Origin: Trametes villosa
Lineage: Eukaryota; Basidiomycota; Agaricomycetes; Polyporales; Polyporaceae
Length of the DNA: 64,000 nucleotides
NCBI GenBank assembly: GCA_002964805.2
Contig: PUDQ02000001.1
Coordinates: forward strand, 4,364,001-4,428,000
Reading direction: 5' to 3'
Shown: piece after piece, positions 11,925 to 23,958 of the stretch
Layout: each line of letters begins with the position of its first letter
Position numbering within the stretch: position 1 is the stretch's first letter
Program-made: the position numbers and the translations under genes
Notes under the pieces: generated by a model
Seen by the model: the letters and a program-made list of their open reading frames with translations, nothing else
The model's database searches: none
What the model was told of the DNA's origin: nothing

Positions 11925-13345
11925 ATGTCTCGAATACGGGAAGTCTGGGCGCCGAACCTGGAGACGGAGATGGCGAACATCCGCGACCTCATCGAACAAT
12001 ACCCCTACGTCGCAATGGTCCGGCAGATCTCTCGCGGCTCGGCCATTCATAACATGGCTCATGCGTTCTTTCTCCTGCATAGGACACTGAGTTCCCTGGC
12101 GTGGTCGCGCGACCCATCGGATCCTTCAAGACGTCGTCGGACTACCACTACCAAACGATGCGGTGCAATGTAGACCTCCTTAAGATCATCCAGGTCGGAC
12201 TCACACTGGCGGACGAGGAGGGCCATTTCCCACAAGGGGTATCCACCTGGCAGTTCAACTTCAAGTTCAGCGCGAGGTGTGTGGGCGCAGACGACCTTCC
12301 CCAGACACGGTGTCATCATGTTGGGCGGAGTTGCTTACGTAATCACACAGCGAGGATATGTTCGCGCCCGAATCTATAGACCTCTTACAGAAGTCTGGCA
12401 TCGAGCTGCAGCGACATGAAGAGATGGGAATCGAGCCGAACGACTTTGCCGAGCTCATGATCACCTCGGGACTTGTGTTGTCGCCAGACACGAAGTGGAT
12501 TTCATTCCACAGGTGAGAGTTGTTGATCCCAGTTTGCGCCAGTGATCGGGACGTACGTAGTACGTCGCCCATAGTGACCAGGCCAGCCGGTCGAGAGGCA
12601 GATGCCTATCGCGGATTTCCTCGATTCGACTAGGCTCGGACCTGCCAGTCCATCACTCGGCGCACCGCTGTCGAATGCGGATCACTCACAATTATCGTCA
12701 ACAGCGGATACGATTTCGGGTACTTCGTCAAGCTTCTCACTGGGCAGTCATTACCGATGAACGAGGAGACATTCTTCGACGTCCTGCGCACATGGTTCCC
12801 TACTATCTACGACATCAAGTACGTCATGCGCTCATGCAAAGTCCTCAAAGGCGGACTACAAGATGTCGCAGATGACCTCGGTGTCGGTGTCATCATCCCT
12901 CTGTCACTGTTACGCCTATTGACCCCTGCCTTAGGTAATGCGAATAGGACCCTCCCACCAAGCCGGATCCGACTCCCTCCTCACCGCGTCCACGTTCTTC
13001 AAGATGCGCGAAATCTACTTCAACGACAAGCTCGACGAACCGGAGTTCAACGGCAAGCTCTACGGGCTCGGGCAGACGTTCACGCTCCAGAACGGCATCG
13101 CCGAAGCGGCGCGGGCGGGTGCTGCGACGCTTGCGGAGCGCGAGGACCGCGCCGGCCCCGGCGCGCGCGAGGCGCACAACCAGACCCCAGGCCCGCAGGG
13201 GCACGGCGTCATGGGCATGGGCGCGACCCTGACGACGCCGGTCATGGCGGGGGCGATGCCCGCGCAGATGCCGACGACGCCGTACGGTCCGATGGCGAAC
13301 GGACCTTATATGCGCGCGGCGATTGGCGTGGGCGGCGGGCGGTAG
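11925..13345 (+). CDS. CAF1: CCR4-NOT complex deadenylase subunit Caf1/Pop2
   Basis: Five exons (11925-12017, 12083-12276, 12351-12512, 12705-12882, 12935-13345) encode 345 residues. The protein opens with IREVWAPNLETEM and carries the DEDD nuclease signature: D32 and E34 in DTEFPG, D153 in GYDFGYF and D222 in HQAGSDSLLT. Other family blocks seen are YHYQTMRCNVDLLKIIQVGLT, DFAELMITSG and LQDVADDLG. Caf1 is the 3'-5' exoribonuclease of the CCR4-NOT complex that shortens poly(A) tails in the cytoplasm. After the nuclease domain comes a ~75-residue Gly/Pro/Met/Ala-rich tail typical of basidiomycete orthologues and probably disordered. Every splice junction restores the family alignment, so the model is solid. 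Confidence 0.95.
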
Positions 13346-16300
13346 TGCGGGGCGCGAGCGGGCGGGCGGAGGCGTGGGGGAGGCGTGTATGGCGTGTTGT
13401 ACACATGATATATCCGCACCGGACGGTTTGTGTGCGCTGTACGATTCCAGTGTATCATCGTAGTCTGTTTGTCGTTGTCGAAGCTCTACGTGTCCGTGTT
13501 TTGTTCCAATGCATTCCCTCATTCTCTACTCCGAGTTTACACGGACTGCGGATTCCGAATCGAGCTCATGAACGCGGCGAAAGGACGGTGGGCTTGTGTA
13601 TCCGACGTAACGGGTCAATCAGGCGGATGACTGGACGGAGCCAAGTATATTAGCCGCACTATTGCTTAATGGTCGCCCCGTCTAGACTACACAAGCGGGC
13701 CTTCTCTCGAGAGCTGCGGAAGCGCACTTTCCCATCGCATTGTATCCCGTGGCGGAACGTAAATCACGAGGGTGCGCTTGTCAAGACCCGCAACGCGCCG
13801 TCGGGACTCGGGCTATCAACTGACTGCATAAACGTTGGGTACGGACCCCACGCACACTCCTATCATATCGCGGCCACGACGGGCGTGGTGATGCGCATGG
13901 CGCAAGGCGAGCGACCCCAGCCGCCGTGGCCAATCGCCCGCGGCTCTGCGCCGCAAAAGGCAGGAACAATCTGGCCGCTAGAAGCGGGCGTGAGACGTGC
14001 GACACGAGCTTGGAGGCCAGAGACCCTGAGGCGCATGCCTGGGGGCCAATGGCAGCGGCTCGTACGTGTCTCGTTTCAGGTGTGGCGTCCGGGGATGTCA
14101 TGGGCGGCAGCGCCGCGCGCAAGAGCGAAGTGGCCCTGGGCTGCGCGTTCAATAGCGTCCTCGACGGATATCAGAAGCACCGAGATGGGCGGGAAGGAAG
14201 CTGGAGACGCACGGTCTTGAGCAGTGAGTGGCCCGCGTCTTTCGTCATGGGTGCACCCGTGTAACCCCTGTCTGTCATCCGAGTCGCCGCTTGGATGAGC
14301 TTCTAGCAAGGAAGGGGCGGAAGTCTGCGCTGAGATAGTCTCCCGAGCGAAACCACCGAACCACGGCAACACGGAGCTCGGTGGCAGAAGTTGGCATTAC
14401 CTGCTCAAGGCTACGTCAGCTGCCATCAGAACGGAAAGCGAGTCTCACCGGTGGTTCACGAACGGTCGCTGCGCATCCCCGAAGTTCAAGGGTCCCGGTA
14501 GCCAGCGCAGGCAGGGACCAATGGCCGTACGACCAGAACCTTCGCGTCTACGTAGCCCCAGCGACGTTCGAGATCCCAGTAGAGTTCAGGGTCAGCGTGC
14601 GCCAACGTGAGTGCGTGCAGACGATCGCGGGTGATTGGATGAGCGCGAGCTTGCTTGGGAGAGTTCCTCGTGCTACCACGCCCACAAACGGCCCTTCCAC
14701 CCTGGGCTGACGCACGCAGAGCGGCGTTCGCACAAGGGTGGGAGCTGGCGCGAAGCTCGAAGTGGCGCTGCGGCTCAGCGAGCGATTGGGACGTCCGGGC
14801 ACGAGGATCGCCGAGTCGACTATCAATGCGGTACATACGAGGCAAGAGCCACGCATAAAGCAGGCGGCTGACGGCCTGCATGCATGCACGACTCTCCGCA
14901 TCCTGTAAACCCAAGCGGGCGCTGTTTCTGACCTCAGCCGGGGACCAGTTGGAGGAGAGGAATGAACGTGCCTGGAGTTCTCGCACAGCAGGCAGAGCGG
15001 GAGAAGCCTGGTCGTTTCCGGGACACCACAGTGTAAGCAGCGGGTCATTGGCTGCAGCATCGCACCCGACGGGGTGGTGGAGCTGACGCTCTCACCTCGA
15101 CTGTAAATCGAGCGGCATGGGAGTGGAGAGCCGGAGAACGAGCGTGCGGCGCGCGCAGTCTAACGCTTGAGCTTGTCCATGCCTGCCGCGAAAGGCCCGG
15201 GCGAGAGAGGGACCTCCGTTGCTGCTGATGGTTGCGCCCGCGTTATCCTGGAATTCTGCGGTGCCCACGGACATCCGCGCGCCGACTGCCATGCAAGGTT
15301 TCATTGTGGCGGAACCGGAAGGGGTACGTAAGAGGAGGGCCGTCCCACAATGAACGCGAGATACTTGGGTACGACGTGGGCAGGCTCTGAGCGAGCCGTT
15401 CCTAGGTGCCACGTCGGAGTAGTGCTGCGGACGACTGCCGGGGCCCTCTTCGCACAAGCCGCGCTGAAACAATGAAGAGAGGGATGGGGTAGAACGACGA
15501 CGGCGCCGCTAGCGGAGGCGGATGTACAACAACCCAATGGTGTATGACGAGCGGCAGAGAAGGGTTTCAGGATGGAGCTCGACATGCCCCTTATAGAGCC
15601 TGACGGATTCCAGCGGGGTATGGGCGGTGGCCAGCCTATTTCCGCCGGATACATGTTGGTTCCGGGGAGATCTGACGGTCGTGGAGGCGTTCATTTGCGG
15701 CCTCCAGACGAGCCATCGACCGAGGCAGTCCGCACGCATGCTCCCAAGATCGGACATGAGGCGGCGAGTCATGGGGAGGGGGTGCTCTGCGCACGGCCGC
15801 AGAGTGTTCAGATTAAGGCGTAGGAGCAGGAAGCGTCTGGATGCCTGGAAGCATGGTAGACGTGTGTTCGCCATTGAGTGCCGCCGGGCCGCGGAGGAGG
15901 AAGGTTACGGTTCGCGCGAATTTGCAACGATCCATGGACAGATAGAGCGGCTATTGGGCGGGATATTTGTATTCGTCTGGGGCGCAGACACGGTGTATGG
16001 GAACGAGCGCACCTGCCAGTCCCGGAGGAGGACGAGAGCCGCTTTCGAGCTGGACCAGCTGCAGCCGTGGTGGCACGCGCCAGGCCGCGACGGGCGCCTG
16101 TGGCAGTCCGCGCGGGGAGGCTCGTCGCTCGGCACGGGCAGGTCAACCTTGTTCGATTAAAGGCGAAGAAGAGCGGTGGGGATGGGCGGGCCTCGTCCGG
16201 CTGGGGAGCCTGGCAGGCCTGTGGGAACGTCTAAATTGCGATGGAGTCGCCCTTGCCACTCGGGCGACACTGGCGGGTGCGGTGGCGGATTGATGGCGAA

Positions 16301-16686
16301 GTACAAAGACCTTGTTCCCGTGCGTGCCGCGCCGCGCGCTGCGCTCCTGCTTCTGGCGGCGCGCACGACGACGCCTGCACGGGCTGAGATGGCCCGGGGC
16401 GTGTCTGCGCGGAGAATATAGCGTCTGAGATGGAGAGTAGATCAGGGAGATCTGCAGTGCATGGCCTGAGCTGGGCCGGCGCAGGAGCTGGAGGAGAGGC
16501 CGATCGCAGGAGCCGAGTCTGATTGGAGAATTGCTGGGATTCGAATCGTTGAAAAGCCGTCCAGCCCTCCCCGCCCTCCGTCTCTCTCCCGGACGGCCAC
16601 CATCGTGCTCGACGTCGAGCTCGCCCCCTCCCCCGCCCCCCGCTCTCTCTGCGCGCTGCGGATGCTGAGCTGCCGTGTCGCGCACA
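13346..16686. other. 3.3-kb gene-poor stretch
   Basis: No feature with a recognisable family could be supported on either strand. A minus-strand frame near 14980-15060 carries a Cys pattern C-x2-C-x11-C-x2-C reminiscent of the first half of a MYND zinc finger, but the second half is not found. 16550-16680 is strongly pyrimidine-rich and is most likely the 5' leader of the next gene. Confidence 0.4.
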
Positions 16687-18652
16687 ATGGACACGACCCA
16701 GCACTACTCCGGCCTCGTGCACTATCACCCGCACGCCCCCCAGCCACACCATCTCCCTGACACCGTCCCGCCCCAGTCCTATCCCCAGGGCATGGCATGG
16801 CAAGTCCCCCAGCATCCCCCACCCCCCTCCTCCGCCTCGGGACACGTCCAGATGCAGTCTATGATGCCCCATTCGCAAGACCATGTCGAGTATGCCCCTC
16901 CTTCAGCCCAACAGTCCTTTCTTTCACGCCATGTACAAGAGTTTCCGCACCAACACCCCCCTTCGCCATCTATCGACCCTTCGAGCAATCAGATGTCGTT
17001 TGACTCGCCTCAGATCCCTGGCAGCATTGGACCGGACAGAGGGCTTTCGCGCCGTCGCCTCCGCCCCCCGAGCAGAGTACAAAGTCATGGCGAGCTCCCA
17101 GAGTACGCAGGCATGTCTGAGCCCCACGACGTTCGTTCTACTCCTCTCTCTCTTCGGTTGGTGCACTAAAACCTGCTTATATGCGCGTAGCCTATGCAGC
17201 AGCCTCAATATCCCTCGCAGCAGGGGTCGCGTCCTCAGACGCCCAATGACCTGAGCGTACAAGACCAGTTCATGCATCCCGTGGAACAAGCTCGTATTCC
17301 TTACATTTCCCCATCCGGTTACTATTCTCGCCACCCACAGATCACGTACAACCAAACCATGCCCGGCAATCGCTCGACCTCGGGGTCGACCTCTAGCTCC
17401 GCTGCTTCTGCGGCGTCGAACCCACGCTCGGCCTCTCCAGCTCTGAGTACCGCTTCTGCTCTGACGTCCGTCTCCGCTGGGTCTGGACACATGCAAATCG
17501 CTCCCGCCATCGACCATATCACGCCACTGCCGCGCTTCAACCAAAACAAAAAGAAGCGTCTTTACAACACCGATCGCCGGGACATCTGCAAGTACGCACG
17601 CGATAACCCCGGGGTCAAGCAGGAGGACATCGCGCAACGCTACGGAGTGGAGCGCAGCACGGTCAGCAAGATCCTGAAGCAGAAGCATCGGTGGTTGGCG
17701 GTGCAGGCGGACGAGGAGGTGCAGATAGCCAAGATGAGGTCTGGTTCTCTGTCTCTCTTGTACCCGTCCATCTACTGATGTCCCACATAGACCGTCCAAG
17801 TTCCCCGAGCTCGAGTACCGCCTCGCAGAATGGGTGAAGACCGTCTCAAAGAATGGCACGATCCTGAGCGACGCCCTGCTGCGCCAGAGGGCTCGCGAGA
17901 TTGGCGATGCGCAAGGCTACACTCCCGACAAGTTCAAGGCTAGCTCGGGCTGGTTGGAGAACTTCAAGCACCGCCACGGTATTCGGCGCGGTGTGTGGAC
18001 GGGCTCCGGGCACGCAGAGGTCAAGGCACGCGCCTACGCCGAAGACTTCCAGCCCCCGGTTCTTGAGGACTGTCCGCCCGGCCCATTCGACAGGTCGGTC
18101 CCGTCTACCGAGGACGGACCTTCACAGACCGACTACGGCCTCAGCGTCAACGATAGCGGTGACCACATGCGTCCGGCGCAGGTCATGCACCCGTCGGCGT
18201 CCCTCAACCTCCAGTCCCGTTGGTCGCGAGCGGACGAGCCGGCGTCGAGCAGCGCCTCCGCCTCCAGCCTCATGTATCCGCCCAGTGGTCAGTCCTCCTA
18301 CTCCCTCTCGCAGGACGCCACCGTCGAGAACGAGCAACCCGCCACCGAGACCGCTATGCCTCCCGCGGAACCGGTGGCGATCTCACTCGGTACGGAGGAC
18401 GGCGGCGAGGGGGAACAGGTCTACGTCGTGCCCGTCATGCCCGAGGTGCTCGAAGGCGAGGACGTCACGGACGTCGCAGAGGCGGAGAAGGCCATCGACA
18501 AGGTTTTGGCGTACGCGCGCGCCAACCATGCGGAGCTCGAGCTCGGCGACCCTGGCTTTTCGCTGCTGCTGGAGCTCAAGTACAAGCTCTTCGGGAAGGC
18601 GACTGGGCAGACGTTCGACCCTCGCTTCATGCCCAAAATCACGCCGCCGTGA
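16687..18652 (+). CDS. CENP-B-type (transposase-derived) helix-turn-helix DNA-binding protein
   Basis: Three exons (16687-17130, 17191-17738, 17791-18652) encode 617 residues. Residues 1-260 are a low-complexity, His/Pro/Gln/Ser-rich region. Residues ~265-320 form a Psq/CENP-B N-terminal helix-turn-helix (KKKRLYNTDRRDICKYA ... DIAQRYGVERSTVSKIL). Residues ~331-397 form the second, CENPB/Tc5-type helix-turn-helix (FPELEYRLAEWV ... SGWLENFKHRHGI). The C-terminal ~220 residues are acidic and Ser-rich. The DDE endonuclease domain of pogo-like transposases is absent, so this is probably a host DNA-binding factor, comparable in layout to CENP-B/Abp1 relatives. I chose the first ATG; an upstream in-frame GTG is unlikely to be used. 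The DNA target is unknown. Confidence 0.88.
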
Positions 18653-19601
18653 GCGACCGTGGCGTCCAGCATGCATGCATCCTCTGACCGCCGTCGGCCG
18701 CAGCGCTGATCCTGGGTGGTGCGCCGCCGGCGGTCCGGTCCTTCAGGGTGGATGACCCGTCGGTAAGGTTTGTATGACCAAAAGGTTTCTGCAGTGTACT
18801 TTGAACTCTCATGTTGGGCTTTCGTCGTCGTTATTCTTGCACATGGACTCATCATCGTCATCATCATGCATTGTTCCCGCACATTCCCCTCTCCCATTGC
18901 CCGTCCACTCCACGATTCCCGTTCACCTCATACGATACCGTTTCCCACCCCTCTCCCAGATACGCATAGCCTCCACTTCCATTCACGCATAAGTCTCTTC
19001 TGCATCATGCATCGCATTCATCGCCATTGTTCCACCACCACGACCACCACCATCACATGTCATCCATGTTTCCTCTAGCACGTAGGGTACGCCAGTCCGT
19101 CCGTCATGCCATCGCATTTGTCCCCAACATTGTCCCCGAGTCGCTCTCACCGTTGTCGCTCGCTTTCAATATGTCGCCTTGTAATACATTGCATTCGCGG
19201 CGCGGCCTCGCAGCCGCGCCGGAGAGTAGCGTACAAATGTGTGCCGCAGCAAGAGCGGATTAATCTACCGCTACATACGCGTGTCGTCGCTCCAGGGTAT
19301 ACGCGGCCGTAGCGGCCGCCTCCTTTGGCAAGTCTGACGCAAAAATCGCTCGGAGTGCGCATGATCGCGTGTCCGGGGAGGTGGGTCGCAATAAAGAAGG
19401 GCGGTGTAGCACGCTCATTTCCGCAGGGAGCGATCGGTGGTGGGTGGGAGCGCGGTGTGGAAGCAGCTACACGAGGCCGACGTCGGGCGGGGGACTCCGA
19501 CAATCTAAACTGTTCCACCCTCAGCGTCATTGCGAGCGGTTCGATGATAGGAGGCTTACCTCGAGGACGGCGCGGTCCTCGTGCGGATGGCGGGAGTCGC
19601 C
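18653..19601. other. Convergent intergenic region, nothing coding seen
   Basis: Lies between the 3' ends of the plus-strand CENP-B-like gene and the minus-strand DUF2462 gene, so it should hold two 3' untranslated regions. 18840-19040 is rich in CATCAT/CACCAC-type triplet stretches. No gene is visible. Confidence 0.5.
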
Positions 19602-20036
19602 TCAGGACTTCTTCGTCTTGCCGCCCTTGTCCGAAGAGGTGCTGCAGTATCCCAGCTTATTAGCGACCCTTGCGCGGACACGGGGGCGGGCGACATACCC
19701 CTCCATCGCCACGTTCTTCATGATGGTCAGCTTGCCCGAAGACGCAGCGGTGGCAGCCTGCTGGTCAATACTTCGGCTGATCTTCGCGCTCAGCTCCTGC
19801 ACATCGCGCACGCACGGGCGTGGTCAGTCATCGCACGCCTTCCCTCGTGCTCTTGCGCAAGCGAGCGGGGAGGATAGAGCGGTGCATACCTTGTGCAGCG
19901 CGGCGGACTTGACTGCCGCAGCCTTCTTGGGCGCGACGTACCGCTTGCCCTTCTTGGGCGCGGCTGCGGCCTTCGCGGCGTGCCGTCCGCCGGAGCCCTT
20001 TTGCTTCGAGAGACCCTTGATCTGTCCTTGCGCCAT
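19602..20036 (-). CDS. DUF2462 / UPF0390 family small basic protein
   Basis: Three minus-strand exons (20036-19890, 19796-19699, 19641-19602) give a 94-residue, Lys/Ala-rich protein. It starts MAQGQIKGLSKQKG, continues with GKRYVAPKKAAAVKS and ends KTKKS. The MAQG start, the basic APKK block and the following helix (ELSAKISRSIDQQ ... SGKLTIMKNV) match the DUF2462 family, whose human member is C19orf53. These proteins are thought to be nuclear/nucleolar, but no function is firmly established. The second intron (19698-19642) has a good donor, a CTAAT branch site and a CTGCAG acceptor. Leaving it unspliced would also stay open, so the 94-residue form is preferred but not proven. Confidence 0.85.
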
Positions 20037-21089
20037 GAGGGTGTGCAGCCGGTGTGCGGGGGTAGAGAGGATCAAAGTCTTGGTACGCTGTCCAGACGAG
20101 CCTAAGAGAGCGAGACGAGGGTCTGAGGCTCTCGACGTAGCGAGGGGCTGGTGGCGGTCTGGCGGAAAAAAGGCGATCGGCGTGCTCGCAAATGAAACGG
20201 CAGCAGGCGCACAAAACCCTAACCCTAAAAAGTCCTTTTGGGGATGCTGTGCAGAAGAAATGCCCGATTCGGTATGGTGTTCTTGGATCCCTTACGGCTG
20301 CGAGTTCGGGTGCATTCTGCGACATAAGTGAGCTGGGCCCGCTCCCGGCGGTAGCAGGGCGGCACATAGGTGCTTCTCGGGTGCCGCAATATGAGCGGAG
20401 TTCCGCGTGCGGGTCCGGCGAGGACAAGCCTGGGATTCCCGCTAGATGGATGCAAGTTCCGAAGTCTTCAAAGAGCTCGCACCGCAAGTCAACCGAGACC
20501 CCTATGCTCTCAAGCGGGAGGCACGCTGTTAGCACCTGTTCATTGCGAAGAGTGTATTTACGTCCCTCATATTGAGGCTAGAGCACTTGAGACTCTGGTG
20601 CCCTCTTTGGTTCAAGATCCGAACACGCCCTTTAACTGCATGCCCGCGAGCGTGAGTGCCCAAGCGTCCGAAACATGCCGTTAGGGCCCTCATCAGGGCA
20701 TACGTGTGCAGCTCAAGTCAGCGGCCGGCAGGGCTGAGTGTTTGCGACTGCGGGCTTGGTATTGGGGTACACGGGACCGAGTGCAGCATGAGTATTTTTG
20801 GGAGACTCCCCACGGAGTATCGTAATAGCACTCTCACACAATAAACGATGAGATTTTGGATTGCCAGAATATGTCATCGGTCGGCCTTTCCGGTCAGTAG
20901 TGTAAGATAGCATATGAAAGTGCGCCCTGGTTTGAAGGAATTGTAGTGGTGATGGGGGGGATCTAACTGGCTACGTGCCTTGGGCGCTTGCACGACGGGA
21001 CATGTAAATGTAGCGCCCGTCGGGATCTTCCGGTCGGGGACAGGCGCCAGAGAGACGTCTTGCTCTCCGTCCGCAACGTTGGCCAAGCT
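20037..21089. promoter_or_regulatory. Divergent intergenic region between DUF2462 (-) and NDUFA9 (+)
   Basis: A 1.05-kb region that should hold both promoters. It contains the telomere-like motif at 20215-20230. I see no gene in it. Confidence 0.5.
20215..20230. promoter_or_regulatory. Telobox-like motif (two CCCTAA repeats)
   Basis: The sequence AACCCTAACCCTAAAA lies about 180 bases upstream of the DUF2462 start. Telobox motifs are known in promoters of ribosomal-protein and ribosome-biogenesis genes in plants and fungi. An interstitial telomere scar is the alternative, but two repeats are few for that. Confidence 0.5.
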
Positions 21090-22497
21090 ATGTTGGCAGT
21101 CTCCTCTAAATGCGTGCGCCTACCGCGCGCACTGGCGCAAAACAAGGTCCGCCGACACTTCCTGGATCCTTGCAGTCATCAGCGCTCACTTTTGCACCTC
21201 AAATCCAGCGCGCCCTCCATGATATCACCGCCCTGCCCTCGAACAAGGTCGCCATCGCGCAAGGACCCCCCGGACGGAGTGCGACGACGGGGCACACAGC
21301 GACCGTGTTTGGCGCTACGGGTTTCTTGGGTCGCTACGTCGTAGCGAAGCTCGGTACGTCGTCTACCTTCGTCAACCACCTCACCCACATCCGGACAGCT
21401 GTATTGACGGTGGGGCCGTGGAACAGCCAAGGCGGGCACGCAGGTCATCATTCCGTACCGGGACGAGGACGAGAAACGGCACCTGAAGGTGACTGGGGAT
21501 CTCGGGCAGATTGTCTCCATGGTGCGTGTCTCCCGCGGACGCGTTTGGGCGAGTGAGAACGGCGCGCTCAGACGCGCACACGCGCCAGGAATGGGACCTT
21601 CGCCGGCCGGACCAGATCGACGAGTGTCTGCGACACTCCGACATCGTGTACAACCTCGTCGGCCGGGAGTACGAGACCAAGTACGTGCTTACGCGAAATT
21701 GAGCGCCCCGCGACGGCTCAACGTGGGCCCCGAACAGGAACTTCAGCTACGAGGACGTCCACGTGAAGGGCGCTGGGACGATTGCGAGTATCGCCGCGCA
21801 GGCGGGCGTTGATCGCTTCGTCCATGTCTCGCACCTGAACGCGGCCCATGACTCCCCCTCCGCGTTTTACCGCACCAAGGCGGCCGGCGAGGAGCGCGTC
21901 AAGGAGGCCTTCCCCAGTGCGACAATTGTCCGGCCCTCGATCATGTTCGGCTACGAGGACAGGCTGCTGAACAACGTTGCTTGTGAGTACCCTCCGTTAC
22001 GCTCGGGCTTCTGCGGCAGCTGAAGGATGGATTTTCCATAGTCTGGCCGATCTGGTGGAAGCTGAACCACATGCAGACGAAGGTCCGCCCTGTGCACGTA
22101 CGTCTTTCCGAGCTCTTATCGTCTGCTGCCGAGCCTGATCCTGCCGTAGTCCATCGACGTTGCGCAAGCGCTGGCGAACGTCATCCAAATCCCGTCCATG
22201 CCGGGCACCTTCAACCTCCCCGGTCCCTCTACGATGACCTACGAGTACCTCTTGACGCTCGTTAGCAGCGTGACCTACAACGCCGTGTCTCGTGCACCCA
22301 TCCTGCCGAAGCCTGTGGCGCTCGCGCTCGCGAAGGCCGCTCAGGCGGTCTGGTGGCCGGCGCTCAGCCCGGACGAAGTTATCCGCAGGTACATCGACGA
22401 CGTGGACGTTCCGGGCGACTGGGACAAGTTTGGAATTACTCCGGACGAGATTGAGGAGCACGCCATCACGTACCTGAGGAGATACCGATCCGCGTGA
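21090..22497 (+). CDS. NDUFA9: NADH:ubiquinone oxidoreductase 40-kDa subunit (NDUFA9), mitochondrial
   Basis: Seven exons (21090-21113, 21176-21353, 21427-21521, 21589-21680, 21738-21982, 22042-22097, 22150-22497) encode 345 residues. The Rossmann motif is at residues 51-62 (TVFGATGFLGRY, glycines 54, 57 and 60). Further blocks are QVIIPYRDEDEKRHLKVTGD, HSDIVYNLVGREYETKNFSY, VDRFVHVSHLNA and IVRPSIMFGYEDRLLNN, which identify the atypical short-chain-dehydrogenase subunit of complex I. It binds NADPH structurally in the peripheral arm/matrix side of the inner membrane and is not catalytic. The N-terminus (short, Ser/Lys/Arg, no acids for the first 20 residues) fits a mitochondrial presequence. 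The 8-codon first exon was chosen because its phase-0 junction joins the conserved frame. Confidence 0.93.
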
Positions 22498-22510
22498 GTT
22501 GCTGGTGCGG

Positions 22511-22531
22511 GGCCCCTCCAATGGAGGGGCC
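22511..22531. other. Perfect GC-rich hairpin just after the NDUFA9 stop
   Basis: Arms GGCCCCTCC and GGAGGGGCC with a 3-nt AAT loop form a perfect 9-bp stem starting 14 bases after the NDUFA9 stop codon. It would lie in the 3' untranslated region. Its role is unknown. Confidence 0.6.
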
Positions 22532-23126
22532 TGGTTTGCGTTCTTGCACGCAGAGTTCGCTGATATGAACCGTTCACAGGGAGAACTTCGCGCGCCCGGT
22601 GGTTTTCCCCGCTAACCGGGAAACTTCTTCGGTGAGTCAAGCCGTTAGCCCACTTTTTGAGTCATGGGTGCTGACTCGCGCGCCGCCGCCCCGCAGTATG
22701 ACATCGCATGAGGGGCGTCGATCAATAGCTACTGCTCGTCTGTGCACTCGTTTCGGATGGTGATTGCGTCTGAAAGCTATGTTTAACCGCTCGTTCATCG
22801 GCGGAGGTGAGAATTTGGGGTCCGTATCGAGAGTGGTTCGACTTCGAAGGAGACCGAGATCTGGAGAGAGTAACTTGCCGGAGAAGGTGCGCGGAGAGAA
22901 GAGCAGCTGTTAGCCGAACTGACGGGCGGGGACCGCGGAGCGCTGCCACAGGGCTGCTGCGTCTGATACATTCTGACGATCGTGGACGGCCGCAGGCAGG
23001 CGCGGGAGGGCGCGAGTGAGAGTCCGTGAGGGGAGGCATGGAAATAAGGTGGCTCTAAAATACAGTACACGTCTGCTACGCATGGGCGATGGGAACTGGC
23101 AGGAGGAGGGCGTCCGTCCGGGGCGA
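22532..23126. other. Convergent intergenic region
   Basis: Lies between the 3' ends of NDUFA9 and TOM22; nothing coding is seen. Confidence 0.5.
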
Positions 23127-23655
23127 TCAGAAGCCAGGGGGAGTGACCCCCTTTTGTGGCTGGCCTGAGGGGGAATACATGGAGCCCGGAGGGGCAAGCA
23201 TCTGCGGAATTCGGCAGCGGGTGAGCAGACCGGCGGCGGAGAGCGGAGGTCCGGAGACGCGACACGTTTGGACGCACCTGGGCGCCCTGCTGCTGGGCGA
23301 GCATCTCCTTCTCCTGCTGCACGATCTTCGCCTCGTCCTCGAGCACGAGGGCGAGGGGGAGGCCGACGAGGAGGGCGCTGGTGGTGACGATCCAGACGAG
23401 GTTGCCGACAAGCTTGGTGGAGCCCTTCAGGAAGCCGGCGGTCTTTCCGACGCGGCTCGCGATGCTCTGGCGGGTGGTGGGGGGGATGATGTCTGCGAGG
23501 GCGACGATGCGCTCGTAGAAGGACTCCTCGCCATCGAGCTCGGAGCCGACGGAGGAGAGGGAGACCGAGGAGGAGGTGCGGGAGGACGCGGGGGAGGAGT
23601 AGGGGGAGCGGGCGTCGTGCTGCTCCTTTTCTTCGACGATCTCGACCTTGACCAT
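23127..23655 (-). CDS. TOM22: Mitochondrial import receptor subunit TOM22
   Basis: Two minus-strand exons (23655-23278 and 23201-23127) encode 150 residues. The start MVKVEIVEEKEQ, the acidic/Ser-rich cytosolic part, the conserved FYERIVALADIIPPTTRQSI block (residues 46-65) and one transmembrane helix at about residues 84-103 are diagnostic of fungal Tom22. The helix is followed by the intermembrane-space segment LEDEAKIVQQEKEMLAQQQ. Tom22 is the central receptor and organiser of the TOM complex in the outer mitochondrial membrane. The last 25 residues (Gly/Pro-rich) are in a separate exon. It is divergent to the Zn2Cys6 gene and convergent with NDUFA9. Confidence 0.95.
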
Positions 23656-23958
23656 GGCGTGTACTGTGAGCTCAGCTGGCGGTGGCACTGACGATGCGCG
23701 GCGGAGACACTGTGACTCAGCTGCAGACAGCGCACGGGCGTCCAAAACTGGGTGTGACCCGGGTGACCCGGGGTGACAGTGACCGGCGGGGTGCGTGTCG
23801 GTGCCGAGAAGCGTGAAGGGCTGCGCGACGGAGGGCGCTTGCTGGGCGCGTATGTAAGAACGCGGGGTCTGTTCCGCGTTCGAGTGCTATATCGTCCATT
23901 TCTCCTCATTTCCCCCTCCTCCCCTCTCCCCCCCGTCCCCGTCTCCCCGCCGCACCCC
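23656..23958. promoter_or_regulatory. Short divergent promoter between TOM22 and the Zn2Cys6 gene
   Basis: Only 303 bases separate the two start codons, so both promoters share this region. It has repeated GGGTGACCC-type sequence (23758-23776) and a pyrimidine-rich leader just before the plus-strand start (23890-23955). Confidence 0.6.

Noticed and set aside
14860..15060. MYND-like zinc finger on the minus strand
   Set aside because: Only the first C-x2-C...C-x2-C half is present; no second half or supporting exons were found.
16530..16560. tRNA-like T-loop sequence (GATTCGAATC)
   Set aside because: No A-box, anticodon stem or acceptor stem could be found around it.
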